In this document: positions 34,039 through 44,442 of the stretch, piece after piece
Layout: each line of letters opens with the position of its first letter
Position numbering within the stretch: position 1 is the first letter of the stretch
From: Hyphomicrobiales bacterium
GTDB lineage: Bacteria; Pseudomonadota; Alphaproteobacteria; Rhizobiales; Rhizobiaceae
Direction of reading: 5' to 3'
Assembly (NCBI GenBank): GCA_900472175.1
Contig: UCHD01000012.1
Location: 108,189-172,188 of the forward strand
DNA length: 64,000 bases
Notes under the pieces: generated by a model
What the model was told of the DNA's origin: nothing
The model's database searches: none
What the model saw: only the letters and a program-made list of their open reading frames with translations
Made by a program: the position numbers and the translations under genes

Positions 34039-35343
34039 ATGTTGAAACGCAATCCCTTCCGTTTTCTGATCGCGCTCGCGACGATGGTCACTTTGATGAT
34101 CGCGCCTGCACATGCGCGGGTGGAAATCAATATCAACAAGGGCAATGTCGAGCCTTTGCCAATCGCCGTCACCGACTTCCTGCAAGGTGAACTGGGTCAG
34201 AAGATTTCCGACGTCGTTGCGGCCGACCTGAAGCGTTCCGGCCTGTTTGCGCCGATCGCCAAGACGGCCTTCATCGAGAAGATCACCAATCCGGATGCCG
34301 CCCCGCGCTTTGAAGACTGGAAGGTCATCAATGCGCAGGCGCTGGTCACCGGCCGCGTCACCCAGGAAGGCGATGGCCGCCTGAAGGCGGAGTTCCGCCT
34401 GTGGGATAGTTTTGCCGGCCAGCAGATGGCAGGTCAGCAGTTCTTTACCCAGCCGGAAAACTGGCGCCGTGTTGCCCATATCATCGCCGACGCGATCTAT
34501 GAGCAGATCACCGGTGAAAAGGGCTATTTCGATACCCGCATCGTCTATGTCGCCGAAAGCGGCCCGAAGACGGCACGCAAGCGGCAGCTGGCCATAATGG
34601 ACCAGGATGGCTTCAATGCCCGTGGTATCACCAATTCCAACGATATCGTGCTGACGCCGCGTTTCTCGCCGAACAAGCAGGAAATCACCTACATGTCGTT
34701 CGAAGGCAACGAGCCGCGCGTCTATCTGCTGCAGCTTGAAACCGGACAGCGCGAAGTGGTCGGCAATTTCCCCGGCATGACCTTTGCGCCGCGCTTTTCG
34801 CCGGATGGCCAGCGGGTGATCATGAGCCTGCAGCAGGACGGCAACGCCAACATCTACACGATGGACCTGCGTTCGCGTACCACGACACGCCTGACGTCGA
34901 CCGCTGCGATCGATACCTCCCCGTCCTATTCGCCGGATGGTAGCCAGATCGTCTTTGAAAGTGACCGCGGCGGCCGTCAGCAGCTGTATGTCATGAGTGC
35001 GGGTGGCGGTGGACAGAACCGCATCTCGTTCGGCGACGGTTCCTATTCCACGCCGGTCTGGTCGCCACGCGGAGACCTGATCGCCTTCACCAAACAGTCG
35101 GGTGGTAAGTTTTCGATCGGCGTGATGAAGCCGGACGGTTCGGGCGAACGTATCCTGACGACCGGTTTCCATAACGAAGGTCCGACCTGGGCCCCGAACG
35201 GCCGCGTTCTGATGTTCTTCCGTCAGAACTCCGGCGCCGGTGGCCCGCAGCTCTATTCGATCGACCTGACCGGCTATAACGAGCAGCTGGTCCAGACCAA
35301 GGGCTTCGCGTCCGACCCGGCCTGGTCGCCGCTTCTCGAATAG
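34039..35343 (+). CDS. tolB: Tol-Pal system protein TolB
   Basis: A 434-aa periplasmic protein. A signal peptide ([20 protein letters not shown]) precedes the N-terminal domain, starting RVEINI. From about residue 200 there is a six-bladed beta-propeller with repeated [59 protein letters not shown] and [12 protein letters not shown] blades. TolB binds Pal and TolA during cell constriction. It is 37 bp after tolA. Confidence 0.95.
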   Translation: MLKRNPFRFLIALATMVTLMIAPAHARVEININKGNVEPLPIAVTDFLQGELGQKISDVVAADLKRSGLFAPIAKTAFIEKITNPDAAPRFEDWKVINAQALVTGRVTQEGDGRLKAEFRLWDSFAGQQMAGQQFFTQPENWRRVAHIIADAIYEQITGEKGYFDTRIVYVAESGPKTARKRQLAIMDQDGFNARGITNSNDIVLTPRFSPNKQEITYMSFEGNEPRVYLLQLETGQREVVGNFPGMTFAPRFSPDGQRVIMSLQQDGNANIYTMDLRSRTTTRLTSTAAIDTSPSYSPDGSQIVFESDRGGRQQLYVMSAGGGGQNRISFGDGSYSTPVWSPRGDLIAFTKQSGGKFSIGVMKPDGSGERILTTGFHNEGPTWAPNGRVLMFFRQNSGAGGPQLYSIDLTGYNEQLVQTKGFASDPAWSPLLE

Positions 35344-35440
35344 CCCCATTGAATAGCATTGTGACGATGCGGCGGGGAATATGGCGAATTTGCCGCTTTC
35401 TCGCCGCAAAGGACTGATCTAGCAAGCCTCCAAGCGAATT

Positions 35441-35455
35441 TTAACCGTCTGCTAA
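35441..35455 (+). promoter_or_regulatory. Near-consensus CtrA box upstream of pal
   Basis: TTAACCGTCTGCTAA matches TTAA-N7-TTAA with one mismatch and is followed by CCAT. It is 85 bp before the pal start codon, almost the same distance as the two exact boxes before the outer-membrane protein genes. Binding is inferred from the motif only. Confidence 0.45.
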
Positions 35456-35540
35456 CCATATCCGTTGAAATGGGATTAACCGCTTCCGGTTACAGTCTGG
35501 CAACCCTGAATTAAGACAGACCATCCAAGGAGACCGGCCC

Positions 35541-36065
35541 ATGAGCCGCATTCACGCCCAGGCCGCAGGCCGCATGCAATCCATCGCCCGCAACCCGATC
35601 ATGATCGCTCTCTTTGCCAGTCTGGCTCTCGCCGCCTGCGCCAAGAAGCCGATGAACAGCGCTGGCGATCTCGGCCTCGGCGCCAACGCGGCGACCCCGG
35701 GTTCGACCCAGGACTTCACCGTCAATGTCGGCGACCGCATCTTCTTCGATACCGACTCGACCTCGATCCGCGCAGATGCCCAGGCAACGCTCGATCGTCA
35801 GGCTCAGTGGCTGGCCAAGTATCCGAACTATGCCATCACGGTCGAAGGTCATGCCGACGAACGCGGCACCCGCGAGTACAACCTGGCACTGGGCGCACGC
35901 CGCGCCGCATCGACCAAGGAATATCTCTCCTCGCGCGGTATCCCGGCTTCGAAGATCCGCACGATCTCCTACGGCAAGGAAAAGCCGGTCGCCGTCTGCG
36001 ACGACATTTCCTGCTGGTCGCAGAACCGCCGCGCCGTCACGGTTCTCGGTGGCGCCGGCATGTAA
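35541..36065 (+). CDS. pal: Peptidoglycan-associated lipoprotein Pal
   Basis: A 174-aa OmpA-family lipoprotein. The signal peptide ends in a lipobox, SLALAACAKKP, with the lipidated cysteine at about residue 33. The OmpA-like peptidoglycan-binding domain shows VGDRIFFDTDSTSIRADAQATLDRQAQWL and VEGHADERGTREYNLALGARRAASTKEYLSSRG. It anchors the outer membrane to peptidoglycan. It is 197 bp after tolB, so it likely has its own promoter, and ends in a terminator. Confidence 0.95.
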   Translation: MSRIHAQAAGRMQSIARNPIMIALFASLALAACAKKPMNSAGDLGLGANAATPGSTQDFTVNVGDRIFFDTDSTSIRADAQATLDRQAQWLAKYPNYAITVEGHADERGTREYNLALGARRAASTKEYLSSRGIPASKIRTISYGKEKPVAVCDDISCWSQNRRAVTVLGGAGM

Positions 36066-36090
36066 TTGCCGGACTTTCGATAGTCTCTCG

Positions 36091-36124
36091 AAAAGGCGGT
36101 CATTCGGGCCGCCTTTTCTTTTTT
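36091..36124 (+). terminator. Terminator after pal
   Basis: AAAAGGCGG (36091-36099) pairs with CCGCCTTTT (36109-36117), followed by CTTTTTT. It is about 26 bp past the pal stop. Confidence 0.88.
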
Positions 36125-36244
36125 GTCACACTTTGACCGAACTCCGTTGCTTTTTGAGGCCAATTGGAAAACTGTGCGGCAATCATCCATCGACCGATTT
36201 GAACTGGTTCGGGTGAGAGTGGATACACAAACAGGACACATGAC

Positions 36245-37231
36245 ATGAAACATTTTGTCGTGGCGGGATTGATCGGCCTGACTGCCTTTGCGGGGTTTGG
36301 ACAGACAGTGACCGCCATGCCGCTTTCCGCGTTGATTAACCGTGCACTTCACGGTGAAGCCCAATCGTCGGGCAAAGTGCCGCTGCTCAAGGTCCAGTCG
36401 AGCGAGGTTGGACGTATCGGGCAGCTCGAGGAACAGATCCGCTCGCTCAACGGGCGTATCGAGGAAATGAGTTTCCAGCTTCTGCAGATGCAGGAGCAGA
36501 TCCGCAAATTCCAGGAGGACAACGAGTTCCGTTTCCAGGATCTGGAAGGCGGCAAATCGGGCTCCACCAAGAAGAGCCAGCTGGAAACACCGCGCACCAA
36601 TCAGACGGCAGGCACTGCGCCTGCAACGACTGATCAGGCAACCGCAACCGATCCCAACGCAGGTTTGGGATCGGATACTGCTTCCGGTACCGGCGCGCCG
36701 TCATCGACGCTTGGCCAGATCGTGTTTGATGAAAACGGCAACCCCGTTGCTGCAAACCAGGATACGTCGAGCCTGGAATCAACGCTTCCTGGTGCTGATC
36801 AGGGTATCAACCAGACGCCGGACAGCCAGCAGCAGACAGCAGCGCTCGACAATCCCGGCGACCTCTATCAGTCGGCCTATGGCCATGTGCTGACGGGTGA
36901 TTACAGCAAGGCTGAAAACGAATTCCGCTCCTATCTCGAAGCATTCCCGAAGGGCGAAAAAGCCGCGGATGCCAGTTTCTGGATGGGCGAAGCGCAATAT
37001 TCCCAGGGCAAGTTCAACGATTCCGCCAAGACGTTCCTGAATGCACATCAGGCCTACAGCAAGTCGCCGAAAGCGCCGGAGATGCTCTTGAAGCTCGGCA
37101 TGTCATTGGCTGCACTCGACAACAAGGACACGGCCTGCGCCACGCTGCGCGAGGTCAACAAGCGCTATCCGAAGGCTTCGCAGGCAGTGAAGACCAAGGT
37201 TGCCAGCGAACAGGGCCGCCTTGCCTGCTGA
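36245..37231 (+). CDS. cpoB: Tol-Pal accessory protein CpoB (YbgF)
   Basis: A 328-aa periplasmic protein. After a signal peptide (FVVAGLIGLTAFAGFGQTVTA) there is a trimeric coiled coil (SSEVGRIGQLEEQIRSLNGRIEEMSFQLLQMQEQIRKFQ). A low-complexity T/A/Q-rich linker follows. The C-terminal TPR domain starts at about residue 205 (GDLYQSAYGHVLTGDYSKAENEFRSYLEAFPKGEKAADASFWMGEAQYSQGKF). CpoB coordinates peptidoglycan synthesis with Tol-mediated constriction. It overlaps the tilS start by 32 bp. Confidence 0.92.
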   Translation: MKHFVVAGLIGLTAFAGFGQTVTAMPLSALINRALHGEAQSSGKVPLLKVQSSEVGRIGQLEEQIRSLNGRIEEMSFQLLQMQEQIRKFQEDNEFRFQDLEGGKSGSTKKSQLETPRTNQTAGTAPATTDQATATDPNAGLGSDTASGTGAPSSTLGQIVFDENGNPVAANQDTSSLESTLPGADQGINQTPDSQQQTAALDNPGDLYQSAYGHVLTGDYSKAENEFRSYLEAFPKGEKAADASFWMGEAQYSQGKFNDSAKTFLNAHQAYSKSPKAPEMLLKLGMSLAALDNKDTACATLREVNKRYPKASQAVKTKVASEQGRLAC

Positions 37232-38603
37232 GGCGGACCGCGCCGCGCCGCTTGCTGCCGTAGAGGCGGCGAAACAATTTCTCTCTTCATTCAAGACGCC
37301 CGGCATGATCCTCGCCGCAGTTTCTGGCGGCAGTGATTCAAAAGGCCTGCTTCTGGCGCTGCATGAGGCGATCACGCTTGGCGGCTTTTCGGCCTTTTCC
37401 CTGTCTGCCTGCACTGTCGATCATGCGCTGCGCCCTGAATCGGCCGAGGAAGCGCGGACGGTCGCCGCTTTTTGCGCTGAAAAAGGTATTTCGCATACCA
37501 TTCGTCAATGGGACGGCGACAAGCCGGTGGCCGGTATTCAGGCGGCGGCGCGGGCAGCACGTTACGGGTTGCTTGCTGACGCGGCACGAGGTCTGGCTGC
37601 CGCCTGCATCGTCACGGCCCACACTGCGGATGACCAGAACGAGACGATTGCCATGCGCCAAGGCCGGTCAGAGCCAGATGCGCCTGGTCTGGCAGGTATG
37701 GCGGCAGGAGTTCTTGTCGGCCGCCGGGTCTGGGTCTGGCGCCCCTTTCTCCATCTGCATCGCGGCGATATTCGCGCCTTTCTCACCGCGCGTGGCGAGG
37801 GGTGGTTCGATGACCCGAGCAACAGTAATTCGCACTTCGAGCGTGTGCGTGTGCGCAAGGTGTTGTCCGGGGAGGGATCTTCGTCCGCGGATGTACTTGC
37901 CGCGGGGAAAGCCCGTTTCGGTTCAAGCGAGCGTGCAGCGCGGCTGATTGACCGGCATATGCTGGGTTTTGAAGGCCTTGTGGCGAAGGTCGATCCGGCA
38001 CTCCGGGCCGGTATGGCCGATCCCGACTGCATGCGTGCGGTTCTGTCGATTGCCTCCGTCATCGGCGGGCGTCCTTATCTTCCCGGCCGCGAGACGGCCG
38101 CGCGGCTTACGGCGTTTCTGGGGGACGCAAGTGGCGGGCGGATGACTGCGGGGCGCGTGGTTTTCGATCGCCGCAAGTCGGGTCTGTTTCTCTATCGCGA
38201 AGCGAGGGGCCTGCCGGAAATCGAACTTCGCCCCGGTCAGTGCGCTCTCTGGGATGGGCGCTTTCCGGTCCGCAATGACGGCTCAGACCGTTTCACCGTT
38301 CACTCCCGGGGCGAAACGGCCGAATTGTGCGCGAGACTGATTGCCGCAGGCCTGCCCGAGCCTGTGGCCAAACGCGCTGTCAAATCGGCTATCGGGTTTT
38401 CTGCGCCGATGCAGGTATCAGATCGTCCGGATGCTGCTGTCGTTTTGGCGCCAACGCCTTGTGTGCAAACCTATATCAGCCTTTACGACACCTTTTTGCC
38501 GTGTTTCGACCTGATGATGGCCAACAGCATTGCCACGCTCTTTGGCCGTGACAACTATCCTGCTCCTCCGGTTTACGGTGTATTGACGGAAAAGTCAGGT
38601 TAG
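37200..38603 (+). CDS. tilS: tRNA(Ile)-lysidine synthase TilS
   Basis: A 467-aa N-type PP-loop ATPase that adds lysine to C34 of tRNA-Ile(CAU). The P-loop motif is LAAVSGGSDSKGLLLAL (SGGSDS). HALRPESAEEA and TAHTADDQNETIAMR are the family motifs, and FDDPSNSN follows. The start is uncertain: TTG 37200 and an in-frame TTG at 37221 both lie inside cpoB; the first ATG (37305) would leave too few residues before the P-loop. Position between the tol-pal genes and ftsH is typical of alphaproteobacteria. Confidence 0.9.
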   Translation: MPANRAALPAEADRAAPLAAVEAAKQFLSSFKTPGMILAAVSGGSDSKGLLLALHEAITLGGFSAFSLSACTVDHALRPESAEEARTVAAFCAEKGISHTIRQWDGDKPVAGIQAAARAARYGLLADAARGLAAACIVTAHTADDQNETIAMRQGRSEPDAPGLAGMAAGVLVGRRVWVWRPFLHLHRGDIRAFLTARGEGWFDDPSNSNSHFERVRVRKVLSGEGSSSADVLAAGKARFGSSERAARLIDRHMLGFEGLVAKVDPALRAGMADPDCMRAVLSIASVIGGRPYLPGRETAARLTAFLGDASGGRMTAGRVVFDRRKSGLFLYREARGLPEIELRPGQCALWDGRFPVRNDGSDRFTVHSRGETAELCARLIAAGLPEPVAKRAVKSAIGFSAPMQVSDRPDAAVVLAPTPCVQTYISLYDTFLPCFDLMMANSIATLFGRDNYPAPPVYGVLTEKSG

Positions 38604-38704
38604 TCTTGAGTTTGCCTTGGCAAGCTGGTCACGCAACCCTATGTTAGGCGCAAGAATGCAGCCACAAATCATTGCGGGTTGCGACAGAGGTTCCGGGGAG
38701 TTCG

Positions 38705-40645
<1,941 letters not shown>

Positions 40646-41018
40646 TCTTGCGTGCAATAGAAATGCACAACAAAACCGCCGCGCATGGATGCGCGGCGGT
40701 TTTTGTTTGGCCCGACCGTTCCTGCTTGGTAACGCGCTGTAATGAATTCTGATGATACAGTGGGATGCTGTTGCAGACGATTTATGGCAAGACATAGCGC
40801 AGGTCGCCCAAAGGGATGCGTCGGATTCTGGCGCAACCGCGGGCATAACAGAGACATAGAGCGCGCTGCGCGAGATCGGCCGATAGCGGCGCCTCATCGT
40901 GCGATGGTTTGATGGGATGACCGCGCGGCTTTGATGTGAATAGCAGGGCCGTGAACAATCTGGCGGTGCGCCAGCCAGCGGCGGCGCGTCCCGCATCCTG
41001 ATAAAAGTTGGAGTTTTT
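40646..41018. other. Intergenic region ftsH to glmM
   Basis: These 373 bases hold the ftsH terminator and then about 310 bases with no gene I can support. The minus-strand open frame across it is an extension of a shadow of glmM. The glmM start is preceded by TTGGAG, so glmM has its own promoter somewhere here. No RNA motif was recognised. Confidence 0.5.
40672..40704 (+). terminator. Terminator after ftsH
   Basis: A 15-bp perfect stem (40672-40686 with 40689-40703; core ACCGCCGCGCAT) with a GG loop is followed by TTTTT. It is 26 bp after the ftsH stop. Confidence 0.92.
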
Positions 41019-42371
41019 ATGAAGCGCAAATATTTCGGCACGGACGGTATCCGCGGTCAGTCCAATGTGTTTCCAATGACACCGGATCTGGCGATGCGGG
41101 TCGGCATCGCGGTCGGCACGATCTTTCGCAACGGTGGACACCGCCACCGGGTAGTGATCGGCAAGGACACGCGCCTGTCCGGTTATATGCTGGAGAATGC
41201 GCTGGTGGCCGGTTTCACCGCCGCGGGGCTCGACGTGTTCCTGCTCGGACCTATTCCGACGCCTGGCGTCGCGATGCTGACGCGCTCGCTTCGCGCCGAT
41301 GTCGGCGTAATGATTTCGGCTTCGCACAATCCGTTCGAAGACAATGGCATCAAGCTGTTCGGACCGGACGGCTACAAGCTTTCCGACGAGATCGAAGCGC
41401 AGATCGAGGACCTTCTCGAAAAGGACATGACGGCGCAGCTCGCCAAGTCGCAGGAGATCGGCCGAGCCAAGCGTGTCGAAGGCGACATCTACCGCTATAT
41501 CGAACACGCCAAGCGCACGTTGCCGCGTGATGTGACGCTGCAGGGGCTGAGGATCGCCATCGACTGCGCCAACGGCGCTGCCTACAAGGTTGCTCCACTG
41601 GCGCTTTGGGAGCTGGGCGCTGACGTGGTGACAATCGGCAACGAGCCGAATGGCGTCAATATCAACCTCGACTGCGGCTCGACCCATCCGGCTGCGCTAT
41701 CACGGAAGGTGCACGAAGTGCGCGCCGACATCGGCATTGCGCTCGATGGCGATGCCGACCGCGTCCTGATCGTCGATGAGAACGGCACGGTCATCGATGG
41801 CGACCAGTTGATGGCGGTGATTGCTAATAGCTGGGCAGACGATGGCGTGCTCAAGGGCAATGGTATTGTTGCGACGGTCATGTCCAATCTCGGCCTCGAG
41901 CGTTATCTCAACGGCCGTGGCCTTGATCTCCACCGCACCAAGGTCGGCGACCGCTACGTGGTCGAGCACATGCGCCAGCACGGCTTCAACGTCGGCGGCG
42001 AGCAATCCGGCCATCTGGTTCTCTCGGACTTCGGTACGACCGGCGATGGCCTTGTCGCGGCGCTGCAGATTCTTGCCTGTGTCAAGCGTCAGGGCAAGAC
42101 CGTCAGCGAAGTCTGCCATCGCTTCGATCCTGTGCCGCAGGTTTTGAAGAATGTCCGGGTCTCGGCTGGCATGCCGCTTGAAGACGCTGCCGTGCGCCAG
42201 GCCATTGCCGATGCAGAAGCCGAGCTTGCCAAGAGTGGCCGTTTGCTGATCCGCCCGTCCGGCACCGAGCCGTTGATCCGCGTCATGGCGGAAGGCGATG
42301 ACCGGGGTCAGGTGGAGCGCATTGTCGATGAACTGATCGGGGTGATCGGTGGCGTGCGCAACGTCGCCTGA
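41019..42371 (+). CDS. glmM: Phosphoglucosamine mutase GlmM
   Basis: A 450-aa alpha-D-phosphohexomutase that converts glucosamine-6-P to glucosamine-1-P for UDP-GlcNAc, the precursor of peptidoglycan and LPS. It shows [13 protein letters not shown] at the N-terminus, the phosphoserine loop [21 protein letters not shown], the metal loop [14 protein letters not shown] (DGDADR), the sugar loop GGEQSGHLV and the phosphate loop [15 protein letters not shown]. Length is normal. The ftsH-glmM order is conserved in rhizobia. Confidence 0.95.
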   Translation: MKRKYFGTDGIRGQSNVFPMTPDLAMRVGIAVGTIFRNGGHRHRVVIGKDTRLSGYMLENALVAGFTAAGLDVFLLGPIPTPGVAMLTRSLRADVGVMISASHNPFEDNGIKLFGPDGYKLSDEIEAQIEDLLEKDMTAQLAKSQEIGRAKRVEGDIYRYIEHAKRTLPRDVTLQGLRIAIDCANGAAYKVAPLALWELGADVVTIGNEPNGVNINLDCGSTHPAALSRKVHEVRADIGIALDGDADRVLIVDENGTVIDGDQLMAVIANSWADDGVLKGNGIVATVMSNLGLERYLNGRGLDLHRTKVGDRYVVEHMRQHGFNVGGEQSGHLVLSDFGTTGDGLVAALQILACVKRQGKTVSEVCHRFDPVPQVLKNVRVSAGMPLEDAAVRQAIADAEAELAKSGRLLIRPSGTEPLIRVMAEGDDRGQVERIVDELIGVIGGVRNVA

Positions 42372-42395
42372 CCTGCCTTCCATGGCGAGACTTGA

Positions 42396-42424
42396 AGAGG
42401 CCGGGATTTTCCCGGTCTTTTTTT
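42396..42424 (+). terminator. Terminator after glmM
   Basis: CCGGGA (42401-42406) pairs with TCCCGG (42410-42415) with a TTT loop, followed by TCTTTTTTT. It lies 25 bp after the glmM stop. Confidence 0.85.
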
Positions 42425-42500
42425 ATGCGTTGCTTGCGGAGCGGTGAGCGTTGCTTTGTTGTTCAGTTAATTCCTTAATAGTTAGGGTAAATTTTTGTAG

Positions 42501-42515
42501 TTAATTAGACCTTAA
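42501..42515 (+). promoter_or_regulatory. Exact CtrA box upstream of RopB-like gene
   Basis: TTAATTAGACCTTAA is an exact TTAA-N7-TTAA. It ends 88 bp before the ATG at 42604. A second TTAA cluster (CTTAATAGTTAGGGTAA) precedes it. That CtrA binds is inference. Confidence 0.55.
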
Positions 42516-42603
42516 CCTTTCCTGTCCATGATCCGCATCAACACAATTCATTGGAGGCCGGTTTGCCGGCTGACCGAGTAACAAGAAGTTTTGGAGTGTG
42601 GCC

Positions 42604-43425
42604 ATGAAGACTATTTTGATTGGCGTTGTTGCAGCTTTGCTCGGCAGCACCGCAACCTTCGCCGCGGATCTTTATGAGCCGCCGATCGAGCAGCCAGTTG
42701 TGGAACCGGTCCAGCTGGTCGAAGCCAGCGGCTGGTATCTGCGCGGCGATGTCGGCTATGCTTTCACCAATCTTCGTGGCGCCAATTTCTATCAGGGCCC
42801 TGGCCGTTTCGTTCGTGATTTCGACGATGCCGATCTTGATGACACCTGGACGGCCGGTATCGGTGTCGGTTACCAGATCAACAACTACCTGCGTACGGAC
42901 GTCACACTCGATTATCTCGGCAATGCGGATTTCGAAGGTTCCACGTCCGGCGGCTGCGGTGTCGCTGCCGTCTGCACCTCGCGCGATGTTTCTGCAATCG
43001 CAGCATGGAGCCTGATGGCCAATGCGTATGTCGATATCGGCACCTACGGTTCGTTCACGCCTTACGTCGGTGCGGGTATCGGTGGCACGCAGGTCAAGTG
43101 GGACAAGCTGCGCAACACCAGTTGCGAAACCGGCAACCCGGCCAATTGCGATCCGTCCTTCGAACATGACGGTAGCAGCAAGTGGCGCTTCACCTACGCC
43201 CTGATGGCCGGTACCGCGATCGACCTGACCTGCAACCTCAAGGCTGATGTCGGCTATCGTTTCCGCCACGTGCTTGGCGGCGATATGTTCGGCTACAACG
43301 CCAACAGCGGTCCTGGGTCCGACAAGGGCATGTATCTGCACGAAGCCCGCGCTGGTCTGCGTTATTCCTTCGGTGGTTGCGCTGAAGCCTACGTTCCGCC
43401 GGCCGAGCCCATCGTCTACAAGTAA
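42604..43425 (+). CDS. ropB: RopB-like outer-membrane beta-barrel protein
   Basis: A 273-aa protein with signal peptide MKTILIGVVAALLGSTATFA and mature start ADLYEPPIEQP. Paired amphipathic strands start at GWYLRGDVGYAF and end RAGLRYSFGG, the eight-stranded porin-like fold of Omp25/RopB proteins. Four cysteines occur in two loop pairs (GGCGVAAVC and CETGNPANC). The C-terminus is not an aromatic but VYK. RopB proteins are major outer-membrane proteins of rhizobia and tie to peptidoglycan or symbiosis. GGAG lies eight bases before the ATG. It is followed by a terminator and by a paralogue. Confidence 0.85.
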   Translation: MKTILIGVVAALLGSTATFAADLYEPPIEQPVVEPVQLVEASGWYLRGDVGYAFTNLRGANFYQGPGRFVRDFDDADLDDTWTAGIGVGYQINNYLRTDVTLDYLGNADFEGSTSGGCGVAAVCTSRDVSAIAAWSLMANAYVDIGTYGSFTPYVGAGIGGTQVKWDKLRNTSCETGNPANCDPSFEHDGSSKWRFTYALMAGTAIDLTCNLKADVGYRFRHVLGGDMFGYNANSGPGSDKGMYLHEARAGLRYSFGGCAEAYVPPAEPIVYK

Positions 43426-43446
43426 GCGCATCGCGCTGCCCGTTTC

Positions 43447-43476
43447 AAAGGCCGTCCGGTTTCCGGGCGGCCTTTT
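43447..43476 (+). terminator. Terminator after RopB-like gene
   Basis: AAAGGCCG (43447-43454) pairs with CGGCCTTT (43468-43475), with an inner CCGG pair, then a short T run. It separates the two outer-membrane protein genes. Confidence 0.8.
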
Positions 43477-43509
43477 CGGTTTAAAGGCCCGCTTGGTTAA
43501 GAAGCATGC

Positions 43510-43524
43510 TTAACCTCAGGTTAA
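43510..43524 (+). promoter_or_regulatory. Exact CtrA box upstream of second barrel gene
   Basis: TTAACCTCAGGTTAA is an exact TTAA-N7-TTAA and also a near-perfect palindrome. It ends 82 bp before the ATG at 43607, like the box before the paralogue. Binding is inferred. Confidence 0.55.
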
Positions 43525-43606
43525 CCGGCGGATGCGATGATGAAGTCTCACAAACACGGGTGGTAGGCGTTCCTGTCGCCGTACATGGTTTTCCAAGGAC
43601 AGCAAA

Positions 43607-44413
43607 ATGAAGCTGCGGCACACTTTCCTCAATGCATCTGCACTGATCCTGCTGTTCGCCGGCGGCCAGGCGATGGCGGCAGATCTCTTCGAGGCGCCGG
43701 AAGTCAGTATTTCGCCCGTGGAAGCGGGTGGTCAGGGCTTATACCTGCGCGGCGATCTCGGTTATGCCGGATGGACGCGGGGCGGCGACCCGTCGCTGCG
43801 GCTGTTCGATGCCGGGACCGGCGCCACCAACTCCGCCAACTTCGAAAATGATTTCGACAATTCTTTTTCCGGCACTCTCGGCGTCGGCTATCAGTTCAAC
43901 GATATGTTCCGGGCCGATTTGACCGGTGATTATTTCGAAGGCGACGTCCGTGGAAGCGGCCGAGCGAACATTCCCTGCGCCGGCGAAACGGTGGGAACGT
44001 CTTGCCGTGGAAGTCTCGACGCCGACTACAAGGCGATTGGCCTCATGGCGAACGGCTATGTCGATCTCGCAACAGTGGCCGGCCTGACGCCCTATGTCGG
44101 CGCCGGTCTCGGTGTGACGCAGCTTCGCTGGAACGATGTCGCCCTGCGCACCAGCTGCGTGCCGGGAGCCGCGGGTTGCTCCGGTGCCGCACCGGTCAAC
44201 CAGACCTTCGATGGCGAAAGCAGCTGGCGCCTGACCTACGCGCTGATGGCTGGCGTTTCCTACAACATGACCGAGCAGCTGAAGCTCGACGTCGGCTACC
44301 GCTATTCGCAGATCACCGATGGCGACATGTTCAACGGCAGCGATACCGATGGCCTCGACGATGGCCTGGGCCGCCACGAAATCCGCGCTGGTCTGCGCCT
44401 TTCGCTGTGGTAG
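43607..44413 (+). CDS. Outer-membrane beta-barrel protein, paralogue of preceding gene
   Basis: A 268-aa protein with signal peptide (FLNASALILLFAGGQAMA) and mature start ADLFEAPEVSIS. It shares with the preceding gene the pattern GLYLRGDLGYAGW, GTLGVGYQFNDMFRADLTGDYFEG, LMANGYVDLATVAGLTPYVGAGLGVTQLRW and LTYALMAGVSYNMTEQLKLDVGYRYSQITDGDMF, so the two are tandem paralogues. The C-terminus is SLW, ending in an aromatic as most outer-membrane barrels do. It also has cysteines in loops (CAGETVGTSC, CVPGAAGC). It converges on the acyltransferase gene. Confidence 0.83.
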   Translation: MKLRHTFLNASALILLFAGGQAMAADLFEAPEVSISPVEAGGQGLYLRGDLGYAGWTRGGDPSLRLFDAGTGATNSANFENDFDNSFSGTLGVGYQFNDMFRADLTGDYFEGDVRGSGRANIPCAGETVGTSCRGSLDADYKAIGLMANGYVDLATVAGLTPYVGAGLGVTQLRWNDVALRTSCVPGAAGCSGAAPVNQTFDGESSWRLTYALMAGVSYNMTEQLKLDVGYRYSQITDGDMFNGSDTDGLDDGLGRHEIRAGLRLSLW

Positions 44414-44442
44414 GCCATTGCCCCGGACCGTCGATGAAGCGG

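Noticed and set aside
34006..35409. 467-aa minus-strand frame opposite tolB
   Set aside because: Antisense shadow of tolB; no ribosome site and no recognisable domain.
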